A stretch of 64,000 nucleotides of DNA from Bacteroidetes bacterium UBA7662 (GTDB lineage Bacteria > Bacteroidota > Bacteroidia > UBA7662), in contig DLHS01000005.1 of the NCBI GenBank assembly GCA_002483345.1, positions 337,064-401,063 of the forward strand, written 5' to 3'. Each line of letters starts with the position of its first letter. Positions within the stretch are counted from its first letter, which is position 1. Position numbers and translations under genes: made by a program. The notes under the pieces were generated by a model. That model did no database searches, was not told the DNA's origin, and saw nothing but the letters and a program-made list of their open reading frames with translations. This document shows, one piece after another, positions 40,722 through 48,938 of the stretch.

Positions 40722-41636
40722 ATGTCGCATGATCTGCTTTCACCCGAACAACTTGCCATTCCCGGAAAACTGGAATTCCTGGCCAAACAGGTAGTAGAAG
40801 GTTTTATTACAGGCCTGCACAAAAGCCCTTATCATGGCTTTTCTGTTGAGTTTTCAGAGCACAGGCTGTATAATACCGGTGAAAGTACCCGTAACATCGA
40901 CTGGAAACTCTACGCCCGCAGTGAAAAGGTTTTCGTGAAGCGGTATGAGGAAGAAACCAACCTGCGCTGTCAGTTGGTGATAGATGCTTCTGCCTCCATG
41001 TACTTTCCGCTGGACGGGTCTTCCAAGCTGCAGTTCAGCATACTGGCTTCGGCCGCCATCATGAATTTGCTGTACCGCCAGCGGGATGCTGTGGGGTTAG
41101 CAGTCTTTGATGCACAATTGGAAACCCTCATCAAACCCCGTGGTTCTGGGGCACACCAGAAACTGCTGATGTTTGAACTGGAGCAACTCCTGCGGCGGGA
41201 ACGCAAACAAACCCGTACCCGGGCGGTAGAAGCCCTGCATACCATCGCAGAGGCGGTGCACCGCCGTTCGCTGGTGGTTATTTTTTCGGATATGTTCGAT
41301 GCGGGTGTCGACAATGAAGCGCTTTACGAAGCCTTGCAGCACCTGCGTTACAACAAACACGAGGTGATTCTTTTTCATGTAGTTGAAGAACAGCACGAGC
41401 TTGATTTTGATTATGAAAACCGGCCACATGTTTTCATCGACATGGAAACGGGTGAAGAGCTCAAGCTGAATCCGGTTGAAGTACAGGCAGCTTTCCGGGA
41501 ATCATCGGCGGCTTTCCGCAAAGAGCTACAGCTGAAATGTGGTCAATATGGTATCGATCTGGTGGCTGCTGATACAAGCAAGGGCTTCAAACAAGTGTTG
41601 ATGCCCTATCTACTCAAAAGGAGCAAATTGCTTTAA
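40722..41636 (+). CDS. DUF58 / von Willebrand factor A-like protein
   Basis: A 304-residue cytosolic protein. The DUF58 core STRNIDWKLYARSEKVFVKRYEEETNLRC is followed by a VWA-type strand CQLVIDASASMYFPL, with the Asp-x-Ser-x-Ser MIDAS metal site. The family usually works with MoxR AAA ATPases in complex maturation; no moxR is adjacent in this window. Its stop overlaps the stop of the convergent EamA gene by 4 bases. Confidence 0.9.
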   Translation: MSHDLLSPEQLAIPGKLEFLAKQVVEGFITGLHKSPYHGFSVEFSEHRLYNTGESTRNIDWKLYARSEKVFVKRYEEETNLRCQLVIDASASMYFPLDGSSKLQFSILASAAIMNLLYRQRDAVGLAVFDAQLETLIKPRGSGAHQKLLMFELEQLLRRERKQTRTRAVEALHTIAEAVHRRSLVVIFSDMFDAGVDNEALYEALQHLRYNKHEVILFHVVEEQHELDFDYENRPHVFIDMETGEELKLNPVEVQAAFRESSAAFRKELQLKCGQYGIDLVAADTSKGFKQVLMPYLLKRSKLL

Positions 41637-42529
41637 GATTTCAGCGCTTTCCGTCGTTCGTAATTTTTGAAGAAGGCGTTGATAAACAAGGTGGCCAGAA
41701 TGATAAGCGTACCCATATAAAAGGCACCAGTCATTTTTTCGCTGTTGCCGAAGATGAAAAAGGCGAGTATGATACCATAAACAGGCTCCATATTGATGGA
41801 AAGCACCATGGTATAAGGAGAAACGTGCTTCATCAGGCGGATGCTGGCGATAAACGGATAGGCGGTGCAAACGATGGCCAGTATCAGTATGTACAACACA
41901 TCATACCCCTGAAACTGCATCTCTGCTGCACTAAAACTTTGGCTGAAGAACATAAAAATGCTTAGTCCCAGTACGCCACCGAGCATTTCATAAACAGTGA
42001 CTACCGGGGCTTCATGCTTTTGAGCAAACTTACTGTTGATGACGTTAAACAAGGCAGAAAGAGCAGCAGAAATAATGGCTATGATAATGCCTGCTACATA
42101 GGCGGTTTCGAAAGAGAAAATCAGGTATAAACCACCAATGGAGGCTATTCCCAATACAATCTCATACCATAAAAGTTTCCGTTTGTAAAAAACCGGTTCA
42201 AAAATGGAGGCGAAAAAGGCACCGCTCGATAAACAGGCCAGCGTTACAGAAACATTCGAGATTTTGATGGCATGATAAAAGGTAACCCAATGCCCTGCAA
42301 TTATCAACCCGGTCAGCATCATCCGGATCCGCTCTGCCCGGTTGATATTCAACGACAGTTTTTTGAAGCGGGCAAAAGCATATACGACCAGAATGGCCAC
42401 TATCATGCGGTACCAGACCAATCCCAATGCCTGCAGTGATAATAATTTGCCGAGTATGGCGGTAAATCCCCAGATGAAAACTATAAAATGCAGCTCTGCA
42501 AGTGCCTTGCGGTTATTTGGGTGCGACAC
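41633..42529 (-). CDS. EamA-family (DMT) transporter
   Basis: A 298-residue protein with about ten transmembrane helices and two repeated EamA domains (FIVFIWGFTAILGKLLSLQAL and AALSALFNVINSKFAQKHEAP). The second ends HVSPYTMVLSINMEPVYGIILAFFIFGN, the conserved DMT helix-8/9 segment. It exports or imports small metabolites; the substrate is unknown. Its start overlaps the 3' end of lptG by 17 bases. Confidence 0.9.
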   Translation of the reverse strand: MSHPNNRKALAELHFIVFIWGFTAILGKLLSLQALGLVWYRMIVAILVVYAFARFKKLSLNINRAERIRMMLTGLIIAGHWVTFYHAIKISNVSVTLACLSSGAFFASIFEPVFYKRKLLWYEIVLGIASIGGLYLIFSFETAYVAGIIIAIISAALSALFNVINSKFAQKHEAPVVTVYEMLGGVLGLSIFMFFSQSFSAAEMQFQGYDVLYILILAIVCTAYPFIASIRLMKHVSPYTMVLSINMEPVYGIILAFFIFGNSEKMTGAFYMGTLIILATLFINAFFKNYERRKALKS

Positions 42530-43595
42530 GATAGAAGTAAATACTTAAAGTTCCGAAAAGCAGATTAGGTGTCCAGGCGGCAATCAGGGGTGGAAGATTG
42601 CCCTTGGTGGCAAAGGTAAGCGCAAACCGCATCATCATAATGTAAACAAAACACAAGCCAACGCCTATTCCCAGCTGTATACCTATACCACCCCGCACCT
42701 TACGTGAGGACAGTGTGGCGCCAATGATGGTCAAAATGAAAGCAGAAAAGGGAATGCTCACCCGGTTGTATTTTTCAATCAGATAGGGCTCAATGCGTGC
42801 ATTGCCCTTGAGCCTTTCCCGGTCGATCAAGGCGTCAAGTTCAGCATTGTTAAGCAAGGCAGCATCTTCCAGTAAGGGCCTGGCAAAGTCATCAGGGGTA
42901 AAGCCCAGGGCAGTATCCAGACTGGCGAAAAACTCGAGCGGTTCTGTCAGATCGGAAATATTGGTCCGCCTGCTGCAGCCTTCCAGTCGCCAGGTTTGAC
43001 TGGCGCTGTTCCACTGTATCCGATCGCACATCAGTTTTGATACGAGGCGACCTTCTTCAAAATGTTCGAGAGAAAACCGGAAGCCGGAGCTGTCGGGTGT
43101 GCTGTAAGTTTCCAGAAACGCCTGTTTACCCGGCAGAATCTGAAAATGGATGTTGCGTTTGCTGAAGTAGAATTTGTCGCGGATGTATTTGTTCTCGAAA
43201 TCGATGCGGTTTTTATTAGCAGGGGGCAGCACCCAGCCACTGAGGTACCAGTTGCCGACGGCTATCAGTGCAGCCGCAACCAGATAGGGTCTCAGCAGCC
43301 GCATATAGGTTGTTCCGCTGCTTAGAATGGCCACAATTTCACTTTTGGCAGCCATTTTGGAAGTGAAAAATATGACGGCTATGAAAACAAAAAGCGGAGA
43401 AAACAGATTGGCGAAGTAGGGGATGAAATTGAGATAATAGTCGAAAAGAATCTCCTTCATTGGTGCATTCCGCTGCAGCATCCCATCAATTTTTTCGGTG
43501 AGATCGAATACCACGGCAATCGCAATAAAAATGGCGATGGCGTAGACGAATGTCCCGAGGAATTTCCGGATGATATACCAGTCAAGCAGTTTCAC
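42513..43595 (-). CDS. lptG: LptF/LptG-family lipopolysaccharide export permease
   Basis: A 360-residue inner-membrane protein. The first helix starts MKLLDWYIIRKFLGTFVYAIAIF, then LFSPLFVFIAVIFFTSKMAAKSEIVAILSSG (conserved SKMAxxSEIVAxLSSG), a periplasmic jellyroll, and C-terminal helices RVSIPFSAFILTIIGATLSSRKVRGGIGIQLG. These are hallmarks of LptG/LptF. The GTG at 43595 gives the family N-terminus; longer in-frame ATG starts (43664 or 43898) would add sequence overlapping the divergent esterase gene. A near-consensus -7 box (CATCTTTG, 43610-43603) lies just upstream. Confidence 0.9.
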   Translation of the reverse strand: MKLLDWYIIRKFLGTFVYAIAIFIAIAVVFDLTEKIDGMLQRNAPMKEILFDYYLNFIPYFANLFSPLFVFIAVIFFTSKMAAKSEIVAILSSGTTYMRLLRPYLVAAALIAVGNWYLSGWVLPPANKNRIDFENKYIRDKFYFSKRNIHFQILPGKQAFLETYSTPDSSGFRFSLEHFEEGRLVSKLMCDRIQWNSASQTWRLEGCSRRTNISDLTEPLEFFASLDTALGFTPDDFARPLLEDAALLNNAELDALIDRERLKGNARIEPYLIEKYNRVSIPFSAFILTIIGATLSSRKVRGGIGIQLGIGVGLCFVYIMMMRFALTFATKGNLPPLIAAWTPNLLFGTLSIYFYRVAPK

Positions 43596-43682
43596 AGCAG
43601 CACAAAGATGCAATTCTCCGGCTGCATCTGATGCATGCCATTCGAAGCGAATTTCAAACGGCATATTCCGTAAATTGGTGCC

Positions 43683-45110
43683 ATGAACACTTCTGACTTT
43701 CTCCGATACCTGCCGGTGCGTCTGCTTGCTGGCTTGTTTTTCTGTTTTTACTTGTTTCTGCCACAGTATTTGCAGGCTCAGTTGACGTTCAGAATCACCC
43801 AGGTACCCACCTATACACCTGCCAATGCAGAAATATACATTGCCGGCAGTTTTAACGCCTGGAATCCCGGAAGTGCTGCACATAAACTGGTGCGCCAACC
43901 CGACAGCAGCTGGGCCATCAGCCTCCCGGCCGGTACAGGGACCATACAGTTTAAGTTTACCCGGGGCAGTTGGGCAACCGTAGAAGGTACTGCCACAGGT
44001 GCATCACTGCCTAACCGTACTTATACCTATGGCAACAATACCACTGTAGACCTGGGTATTTTAAGCTGGGAAGATTTACATGGCGGAGGCGGAGGAGGAG
44101 GTACAGCAAATGCTCAGGTAAGCGTACTGACAGACTCCTTTTACATTCCTCAACTCAACCGTTACCGACGTATCTGGCTTTATCTCCCGCCAGATTATGA
44201 CAGTACAAGCAGCCGGTATCCGGTTATTTATATGCACGACGGTCAGAACCTTTTTAACAGTCAGACGGCCTTTGCGGGTGAGTGGGAAATTGATGAAACC
44301 CTGAGTCGCCTGCATGCTGCAGGAGATGGTGGTGCCATCGTAGTGGGTATAGATAACGGGGGAGCTAACCGATTGAATGAGTACAGCCCCTGGGTAAACC
44401 CTCAGTATGGAGGCGGACAAGGCGATGAATACATGTCGTTTATTGCAAATACCCTCAAACCTTATGTAGACCAGCACTACAGGACTGATACGGCGCAAAA
44501 CAAAACCGGATTGATCGGCAGCAGCATGGGGGGATTAATTTCTCAATATGGTGCCATAGCGCACCAAAACGTATTTGGCCGCATCGGTGTTTTTTCCCCG
44601 TCTCTGTGGTTTTCAAACGATGTTTTTACCCAAATTCAGCAAACCGGCAAACAGCAGGATATACGTTTCTACATCCTGGCAGGTGCGAATGAAAGTGCAA
44701 CCCTGGTTCCCCTTTGCAATCAGTTAAAAGCAGCGTTACAGGCCAATGGTTACGGCGCGAATGATGTGAATCTGGTAATAAAAACCGATGGACAGCACAG
44801 CGAATGGTTCTGGAGAAGAGAGTTTGAAGCAGCCTATGCGTGGTTGTTCGGAATCAACAGCAGCATGAAAGAAACCGTGCCGGATACTGTCATGGTTTAT
44901 CCGAATCCTGCCACGGAAATGCTGTTTGTAAAAGTACCGGTTGACATGCCCTACCAATACGTAGTATATGACCAGCTTGGCAGGACCATCGTAAGTGGAG
45001 AGCAATCTGCCAGAGATAGCATCAGTTTGCAACGACTGGAGAAGGGAATGTACTTTTTAAGGGTAATTCAATCCGGAAAAGAATACAGCGCACGGTTTAT
45101 CAGGGAGTAG
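43683..45110 (+). CDS. Secreted alpha/beta-hydrolase esterase with glycan-binding domain and T9SS tail
   Basis: A 475-residue exported protein. After the signal peptide (ending LQAQ) comes an E-set/CBM20-48-like domain (IYIAGSFNAWNPGSAAHKLV, TIQFKFTRGSW), a Gly linker (134-140), and an esterase-D/Fes-type hydrolase (VIYMHDGQNLFNSQT, nucleophile Ser281 in LIGSSMGGLI, histidine in KTDGQHSEWFW). The C-terminal ~75 residues (MVYPNPATEMLFVKV...GMYFLRV...ARFIRE) form a T9SS tail. It probably acts outside the cell on a carbohydrate ester or siderophore ester. Confidence 0.92.
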   Translation: MNTSDFLRYLPVRLLAGLFFCFYLFLPQYLQAQLTFRITQVPTYTPANAEIYIAGSFNAWNPGSAAHKLVRQPDSSWAISLPAGTGTIQFKFTRGSWATVEGTATGASLPNRTYTYGNNTTVDLGILSWEDLHGGGGGGGTANAQVSVLTDSFYIPQLNRYRRIWLYLPPDYDSTSSRYPVIYMHDGQNLFNSQTAFAGEWEIDETLSRLHAAGDGGAIVVGIDNGGANRLNEYSPWVNPQYGGGQGDEYMSFIANTLKPYVDQHYRTDTAQNKTGLIGSSMGGLISQYGAIAHQNVFGRIGVFSPSLWFSNDVFTQIQQTGKQQDIRFYILAGANESATLVPLCNQLKAALQANGYGANDVNLVIKTDGQHSEWFWRREFEAAYAWLFGINSSMKETVPDTVMVYPNPATEMLFVKVPVDMPYQYVVYDQLGRTIVSGEQSARDSISLQRLEKGMYFLRVIQSGKEYSARFIRE

Positions 45111-45204
45111 CTGGCATTGATTGACCAAGGACAGCGGACCATGGACCTTGCTGCTCCGCAGGTGCGGCAAGGTCTCGCCTCTCAAAATCCCGATGTCTGA
45201 AAAA

Positions 45205-46692
45205 TCAGCGCTGCACTAATTTTCTCACCACGCGGTATCCCTCATGTTCAATAGAGAGGAAGTATATACCAGCCGACTGTAAACCTGTTTCAATTCCTAA
45301 ACTATTTTCCGAAGCGATGATTTGTTGCGCTGCAATCAACTTGCCTTCTGCTGAACGAAGTTCTACCCGCAGGTTTTTGCCAGCCAGTTCAGCAGCAGCT
45401 ATCTGTAGATTTTCGCCCCGTTCCAGAAAAGTAGGATATACTTTCAGGTCATCAAAATGGGCTTCTGCTACAGAAGTTGCGGTAAAAGAAGTGGTAGAGA
45501 AGGTTCCCCGTGCACTGGTAGGGTTGCCACACAAATCGGTTTGGTTGTAGGCGGTTACTTCCCATTCATAATTCCGGTTGGCCTTCAGTTTGTTGTGTCC
45601 GTGAAAATAACTGGTAGTGTAGAGCAGGGTGTCTATATCGACTACAATGCCATTGGAAAGAGCTCTTAGCCTGTACATGGTAGCGCCGGGCACAGGATCC
45701 CAGGCAAAAGTGGTGAAATTAGGATGGAGACCAGTGGCGCCCTGTAATGGCAGGGTTAAAACCGGTGCAGTAGTCACGGCTTGCAGCACGGGCATGGGGA
45801 ATGCCAGTAAGTAACCACGTTTGCCAACATCTTCGAGTGTTGCCCGGCAGGCCGCCATTTGTTCTTCTGTAAGTCTGATACGACAGGCATCTCCTGCATA
45901 GGACATCAGCAGGCTGGAATCAGGCCGGAAAAAATCACCGTTAAGATCAGTGTCCCCGGCAGCCGGGGTGAAAGTACAGCCCCAGCGATTGCTCAGAAAA
46001 TCAGCCCTGGTGTCACAGAACTTATCACCTGCCTGATAACAGTTAGCAGAATAACGTGGTAGGACCTCGTTGAAGTTTCTGGTAACCCGCTCACCCATCA
46101 GCTTGTTATTTGAAGTTCCATCAAAGGGGTGAGGCAGGGACAAATAGTGACCGGTTTCATGTGAGAGTGTGGCACCGTTTAAGACCGCGCTGTAACTCAT
46201 GACCAAACCACCCCTACGGACAGTAGTTCCGGGTCCTGAATTAGGGTAATATGCATATCCGTTTAAGCCAAGGGGGCCGAGGTTGGCAAAATAGATATTC
46301 ATTACGTATGGCTGATTGGCTGTTCCCATCAGCGTATTGATGACCGAGCTGGCAGAAGGATTCAACAGAGCGTTGGAATCATAGTAAAGTATTTCTCCCT
46401 TTATGTAAAACTGAATGTTGGCGAGGGTATATCGGTCATTCATGGTGCAAATGGCGGAGAATATATCAGCAGGGCTTAAAGGTGCTGTACCGGTGCTGCT
46501 GCGCATCATGTGAAGCTGAATCGGTATATGCATGACTGTATCGCTGGCTCTCCTTGCTTTGAGTTGTTCAAAATTGAGGCTTTCCAGGAAGTCGAATATA
46601 TGTTGGGGAGTAGGTTCAGTTCCGCAAACATCTTGCGCTAAAAGCGGGCTTCCGCTGAGTAGAAGAACAATTGCCAGTAGGAGTTTTTTCAT
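45205..46692 (-). CDS. Secreted M43-type zinc metalloprotease with T9SS tail
   Basis: A 495-residue exported enzyme (signal peptide MKKLLLAIVLLLSGSPLLAQ). The active site HETGHYLSLPH gives zinc ligands His178, His182 and His188 and catalytic Glu179; it differs from the strict HExxHxxGxxH by Ser for Gly. The Met-turn is LMSYAGDACRIRLT. A fibronectin III-like module follows (APVLTLPLQGATGLHPNFTTFAWDP) and a T9SS sorting tail (LKVYPTFLERGENLQI...LRVELRSAEGKLIA...GIYFLSIE). The gene is followed at about 45146-45172 by a weak hairpin without a T-run. Confidence 0.92.
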   Translation of the reverse strand: MKKLLLAIVLLLSGSPLLAQDVCGTEPTPQHIFDFLESLNFEQLKARRASDTVMHIPIQLHMMRSSTGTAPLSPADIFSAICTMNDRYTLANIQFYIKGEILYYDSNALLNPSASSVINTLMGTANQPYVMNIYFANLGPLGLNGYAYYPNSGPGTTVRRGGLVMSYSAVLNGATLSHETGHYLSLPHPFDGTSNNKLMGERVTRNFNEVLPRYSANCYQAGDKFCDTRADFLSNRWGCTFTPAAGDTDLNGDFFRPDSSLLMSYAGDACRIRLTEEQMAACRATLEDVGKRGYLLAFPMPVLQAVTTAPVLTLPLQGATGLHPNFTTFAWDPVPGATMYRLRALSNGIVVDIDTLLYTTSYFHGHNKLKANRNYEWEVTAYNQTDLCGNPTSARGTFSTTSFTATSVAEAHFDDLKVYPTFLERGENLQIAAAELAGKNLRVELRSAEGKLIAAQQIIASENSLGIETGLQSAGIYFLSIEHEGYRVVRKLVQR

Positions 46693-46826
46693 TTCGCTTT
46701 CAATAGATCAGACCTTAAATATACAGTCGGAAGGTTAAAATTGTTGAATGATTATCAAAATACGGACAAGACTTACACAAAAATGACCTGAAATAGTTGA
46801 TTATAATCTGTGATTACAGCATTAAA

Positions 46827-47495
46827 TCAGCGGATTTGCTGAGCGGGCAGCTTCCTCATCAGGGACTGTATTTTTTGTGCACGACGACTCACATAACCAC
46901 CGGGTGTTGCGGGGTTTCTTTTGACCGGATTAGGTAAAACCGCAGCAATCAAAGCGGCTTCTCTTTTGGTAAGCCTACTGGCAGGTTTATGAAAATAGTG
47001 TTGAGCGGCTGCCTCCGCCCCGTAAATGCCCGGCCCCATTTCTATGACATTCAGATATACTTCCATGATACGGGCTTTGCCCCAAAACAATTCTATGAGA
47101 ACCGTAAAATAGGCCTCCAGCCCTTTCCGGAAATAATTACGGCCATGCCACAGAAATACGTTTTTGGCCGTCTGCATACTGATGGTACTGCCCCCCAGCT
47201 TTCTTTTTTTTCCCTTCTGATTCCGTTTAAGAGCCTTCTCGATGGCTTGAAAATCAAAACCCCGATGTTGTTCAAAACGGTTGTCTTCCGAGGCAATGAC
47301 TGCCTGAACCAGATGAGGAGAGATCCGGGAAAGCGGAACCCAGTCTTTTTCAAATCTGCCCTTTGATTTTTCAGGCTGAAACGCCCGGATACCCATCAGG
47401 GGAGTGGCAGGTACAGGAACAAAACGGTACAGCAGTGTAAGTCCTATACTCAGACCAAAAAACCAGAGCAGTAGGAGGCGTATCCAGCGAATCAT
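46827..47495 (-). CDS. mtgA: Monofunctional peptidoglycan glycosyltransferase
   Basis: A 222-residue inner-membrane-anchored GT51 enzyme (N-terminal helix LLLLWFFGLSIGLTLLYRFV). Catalytic segment VIASEDNRFEQHRGFDFQAI contains the glycosyl-acceptor Glu; GGSTISMQTAKNVFLWHGR, ARIMEVYLNVIEMGPGIYGAEAAAQHYF and REAALIAAVLPNP follow. It polymerises lipid II into glycan strands. No transpeptidase domain is present, hence monofunctional. Confidence 0.95.
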   Translation of the reverse strand: MIRWIRLLLLWFFGLSIGLTLLYRFVPVPATPLMGIRAFQPEKSKGRFEKDWVPLSRISPHLVQAVIASEDNRFEQHRGFDFQAIEKALKRNQKGKKRKLGGSTISMQTAKNVFLWHGRNYFRKGLEAYFTVLIELFWGKARIMEVYLNVIEMGPGIYGAEAAAQHYFHKPASRLTKREAALIAAVLPNPVKRNPATPGGYVSRRAQKIQSLMRKLPAQQIR

Positions 47496-47622
47496 GGTGC
47501 AATTTATACATTGGTCGCAAAGAACACAGCAGGCGTCTACCCATCTTTTTCAACGGATAAGGATAGAGATATACATGTTTAAATATCGACTTCGTTCTTT
47601 TGATACGACGAAAACAAAATTA

Positions 47623-47639
47623 TTTATCAACCTGATAAA
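47623..47639. promoter_or_regulatory. Palindrome TTTATCA-ACC-TGATAAA upstream of gpx
   Basis: A perfect 7-base inverted repeat with a 3-base spacer, about 40 bases before the glutathione peroxidase ATG. It is a candidate operator for the gpx-crtW-TonB receptor operon and has the size of a winged-helix regulator half-site pair; the regulator is not identified. Confidence 0.45.
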
Positions 47640-47679
47640 CCTTTTCAGAAGTGTGACGTTATATCAGTGTTTTGCAAAT

Positions 47680-48246
47680 ATGAGTTACCGCCTCTGGTCA
47701 GTTGTTTTTATTGTATTGGTTGTATCGTGGCAATTGCTGGTTGGTCTGCAAATACCATCAAATGAAAGTATTATGGATTTTTACGCCCTCAAAGGCACTA
47801 CACTCGAAGGCAAAGAAGTTGATTTCGCTCAATTCAGGGGTAAGAAAGTTCTTTTGGTCAATACGGCCACCGAATGTGGATTTACACCACAACTCGAAGC
47901 CCTGGAAAAACTACACGATCAATACAAGGAGGATCTGGTAGTTATAGGCATTCCAACCAATGACTTTGGGGGCCAGGAGCCCAGAGAAGGAGAAGAAATC
48001 GCCACTTTCTGCGAAAGGAATTACGGCGTTTCGTTTCTTATGCTCCACAAGGCTACTACCAAAGGCCCTGAAAAAGATCCGTTGTTCCGCTGGCTGACCG
48101 AAAAATCGCTGAACGGTCGTAAATCAAGTCGTATCTGGTGGAATTTCCAGAAATACCTGGTTGATGAAGAGGGAAAACTGGTTGATTACTATTTTTCCTT
48201 TACGAAACCCGATAGTCCTCGAATTCTGTCAAAACTTGGAAAATAA
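47680..48246 (+). CDS. Glutathione/thioredoxin peroxidase
   Basis: A 188-residue thioredoxin-fold peroxidase with an N-terminal membrane anchor or signal helix (VVFIVLVVSWQLLVGL). Peroxidatic Cys66 is in NTATECGFTPQ; the conserved Gln99 is in NDFGGQEP and the Trp/Asn in RIWWNFQKYLV. Cys111 in ATFCERNYGVSF aligns with the resolving Cys of thioredoxin-dependent GPx, so it is a two-cysteine enzyme likely reduced by thioredoxin. The ATG at 47680 is chosen because upstream in-frame sequence is not conserved. It overlaps crtW by 11 bases. Confidence 0.9.
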   Translation: MSYRLWSVVFIVLVVSWQLLVGLQIPSNESIMDFYALKGTTLEGKEVDFAQFRGKKVLLVNTATECGFTPQLEALEKLHDQYKEDLVVIGIPTNDFGGQEPREGEEIATFCERNYGVSFLMLHKATTKGPEKDPLFRWLTEKSLNGRKSSRIWWNFQKYLVDEEGKLVDYYFSFTKPDSPRILSKLGK

Positions 48247-48925
48247 AGTTCTTATAGCACGCTGGGGTGTTCCTGTAGCCTTGGGGGCAACAGGTTTGTG
48301 GTTGATTGTTTTACTGCTTAACATGCAGCGCACGGTTGATTTCACAAGTCCCGTCAGCTGGCTTTGGATGTTGCTGCAAACACATCTTTTCACAGGTCTG
48401 TTTATTACTGCTCACGATGGCATGCACGGTACGATTAGTCCGGACAAACGGGTAAATGAGATCATTGGTAGTATTTCTCTCGGTTTTTTTGCCCTCAACA
48501 GCTGGAAAAAACTCTATCCCAAACACCACGACCATCACCGACATGTGGCCACCGAAGCGGATCCGGATTTTGGTCCGCCTTCTTTCTGGCGCTGGTATTT
48601 CAAATTTGTGAAAACCTATGTCAGCTGGTGGCAACTGTTAGGGATGGCCATCCTGTTTAATATCGCTCAAACCAGCATCAGGGAGGTCAACCTTATCTTT
48701 TTTTATGTGGTACCCAGTGTGTTAAGCACATTACAGCTTTTTTATTTCGGCACTTATCTCCCGCACAGGGGAGAACATGCCGCCGATAATCTCCACAAAG
48801 CACGCAGTCTGCCTAAAAATCACCTTTGGGCATTCCTGAGCTGCTATTTTTTCGGATATCACTATGAACATCACGACCAGCCCGGTGTACCGTGGTGGTT
48901 GTTATACCGAACCAAACAAGCCTAA
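48236..48925 (+). CDS. crtW: Beta-carotene ketolase CrtW-like membrane di-iron enzyme
   Basis: A 229-residue integral membrane protein of the fatty acid hydroxylase/desaturase superfamily. The iron-binding His boxes are HDGMH, HHDHHRH and HYEHHDQPGVPWW, the CrtW pattern. KHHDHHRHVATEADPDFGPP and FGTYLPHRGEHAADNLHKARS are typical. CrtW converts beta-carotene rings to 4-keto forms (canthaxanthin, astaxanthin). No other carotenoid gene lies in the window. The start is a TTG at 48236 overlapping gpx; an ATG at 48161 inside gpx is the alternative. Confidence 0.85.
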   Translation: MENKVLIARWGVPVALGATGLWLIVLLLNMQRTVDFTSPVSWLWMLLQTHLFTGLFITAHDGMHGTISPDKRVNEIIGSISLGFFALNSWKKLYPKHHDHHRHVATEADPDFGPPSFWRWYFKFVKTYVSWWQLLGMAILFNIAQTSIREVNLIFFYVVPSVLSTLQLFYFGTYLPHRGEHAADNLHKARSLPKNHLWAFLSCYFFGYHYEHHDQPGVPWWLLYRTKQA

Positions 48926-48938
48926 ACCTGCTACAGTT

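Noticed and set aside
43596..43898. N-terminal extension of lptG to 43664 or 43898
   Set aside because: It would run into the divergent esterase gene (start 43683) and has no LptG-like sequence; the GTG at 43595 gives the canonical first helix.
45146..45172. Hairpin after the esterase gene as a terminator
   Set aside because: Stem has a large internal loop and no T-run follows.
48864..48938. N-terminal extension of the TonB receptor from the ATG at 48864
   Set aside because: It overlaps the crtW coding region, and the signal peptide begins only after the TTG at 48939.
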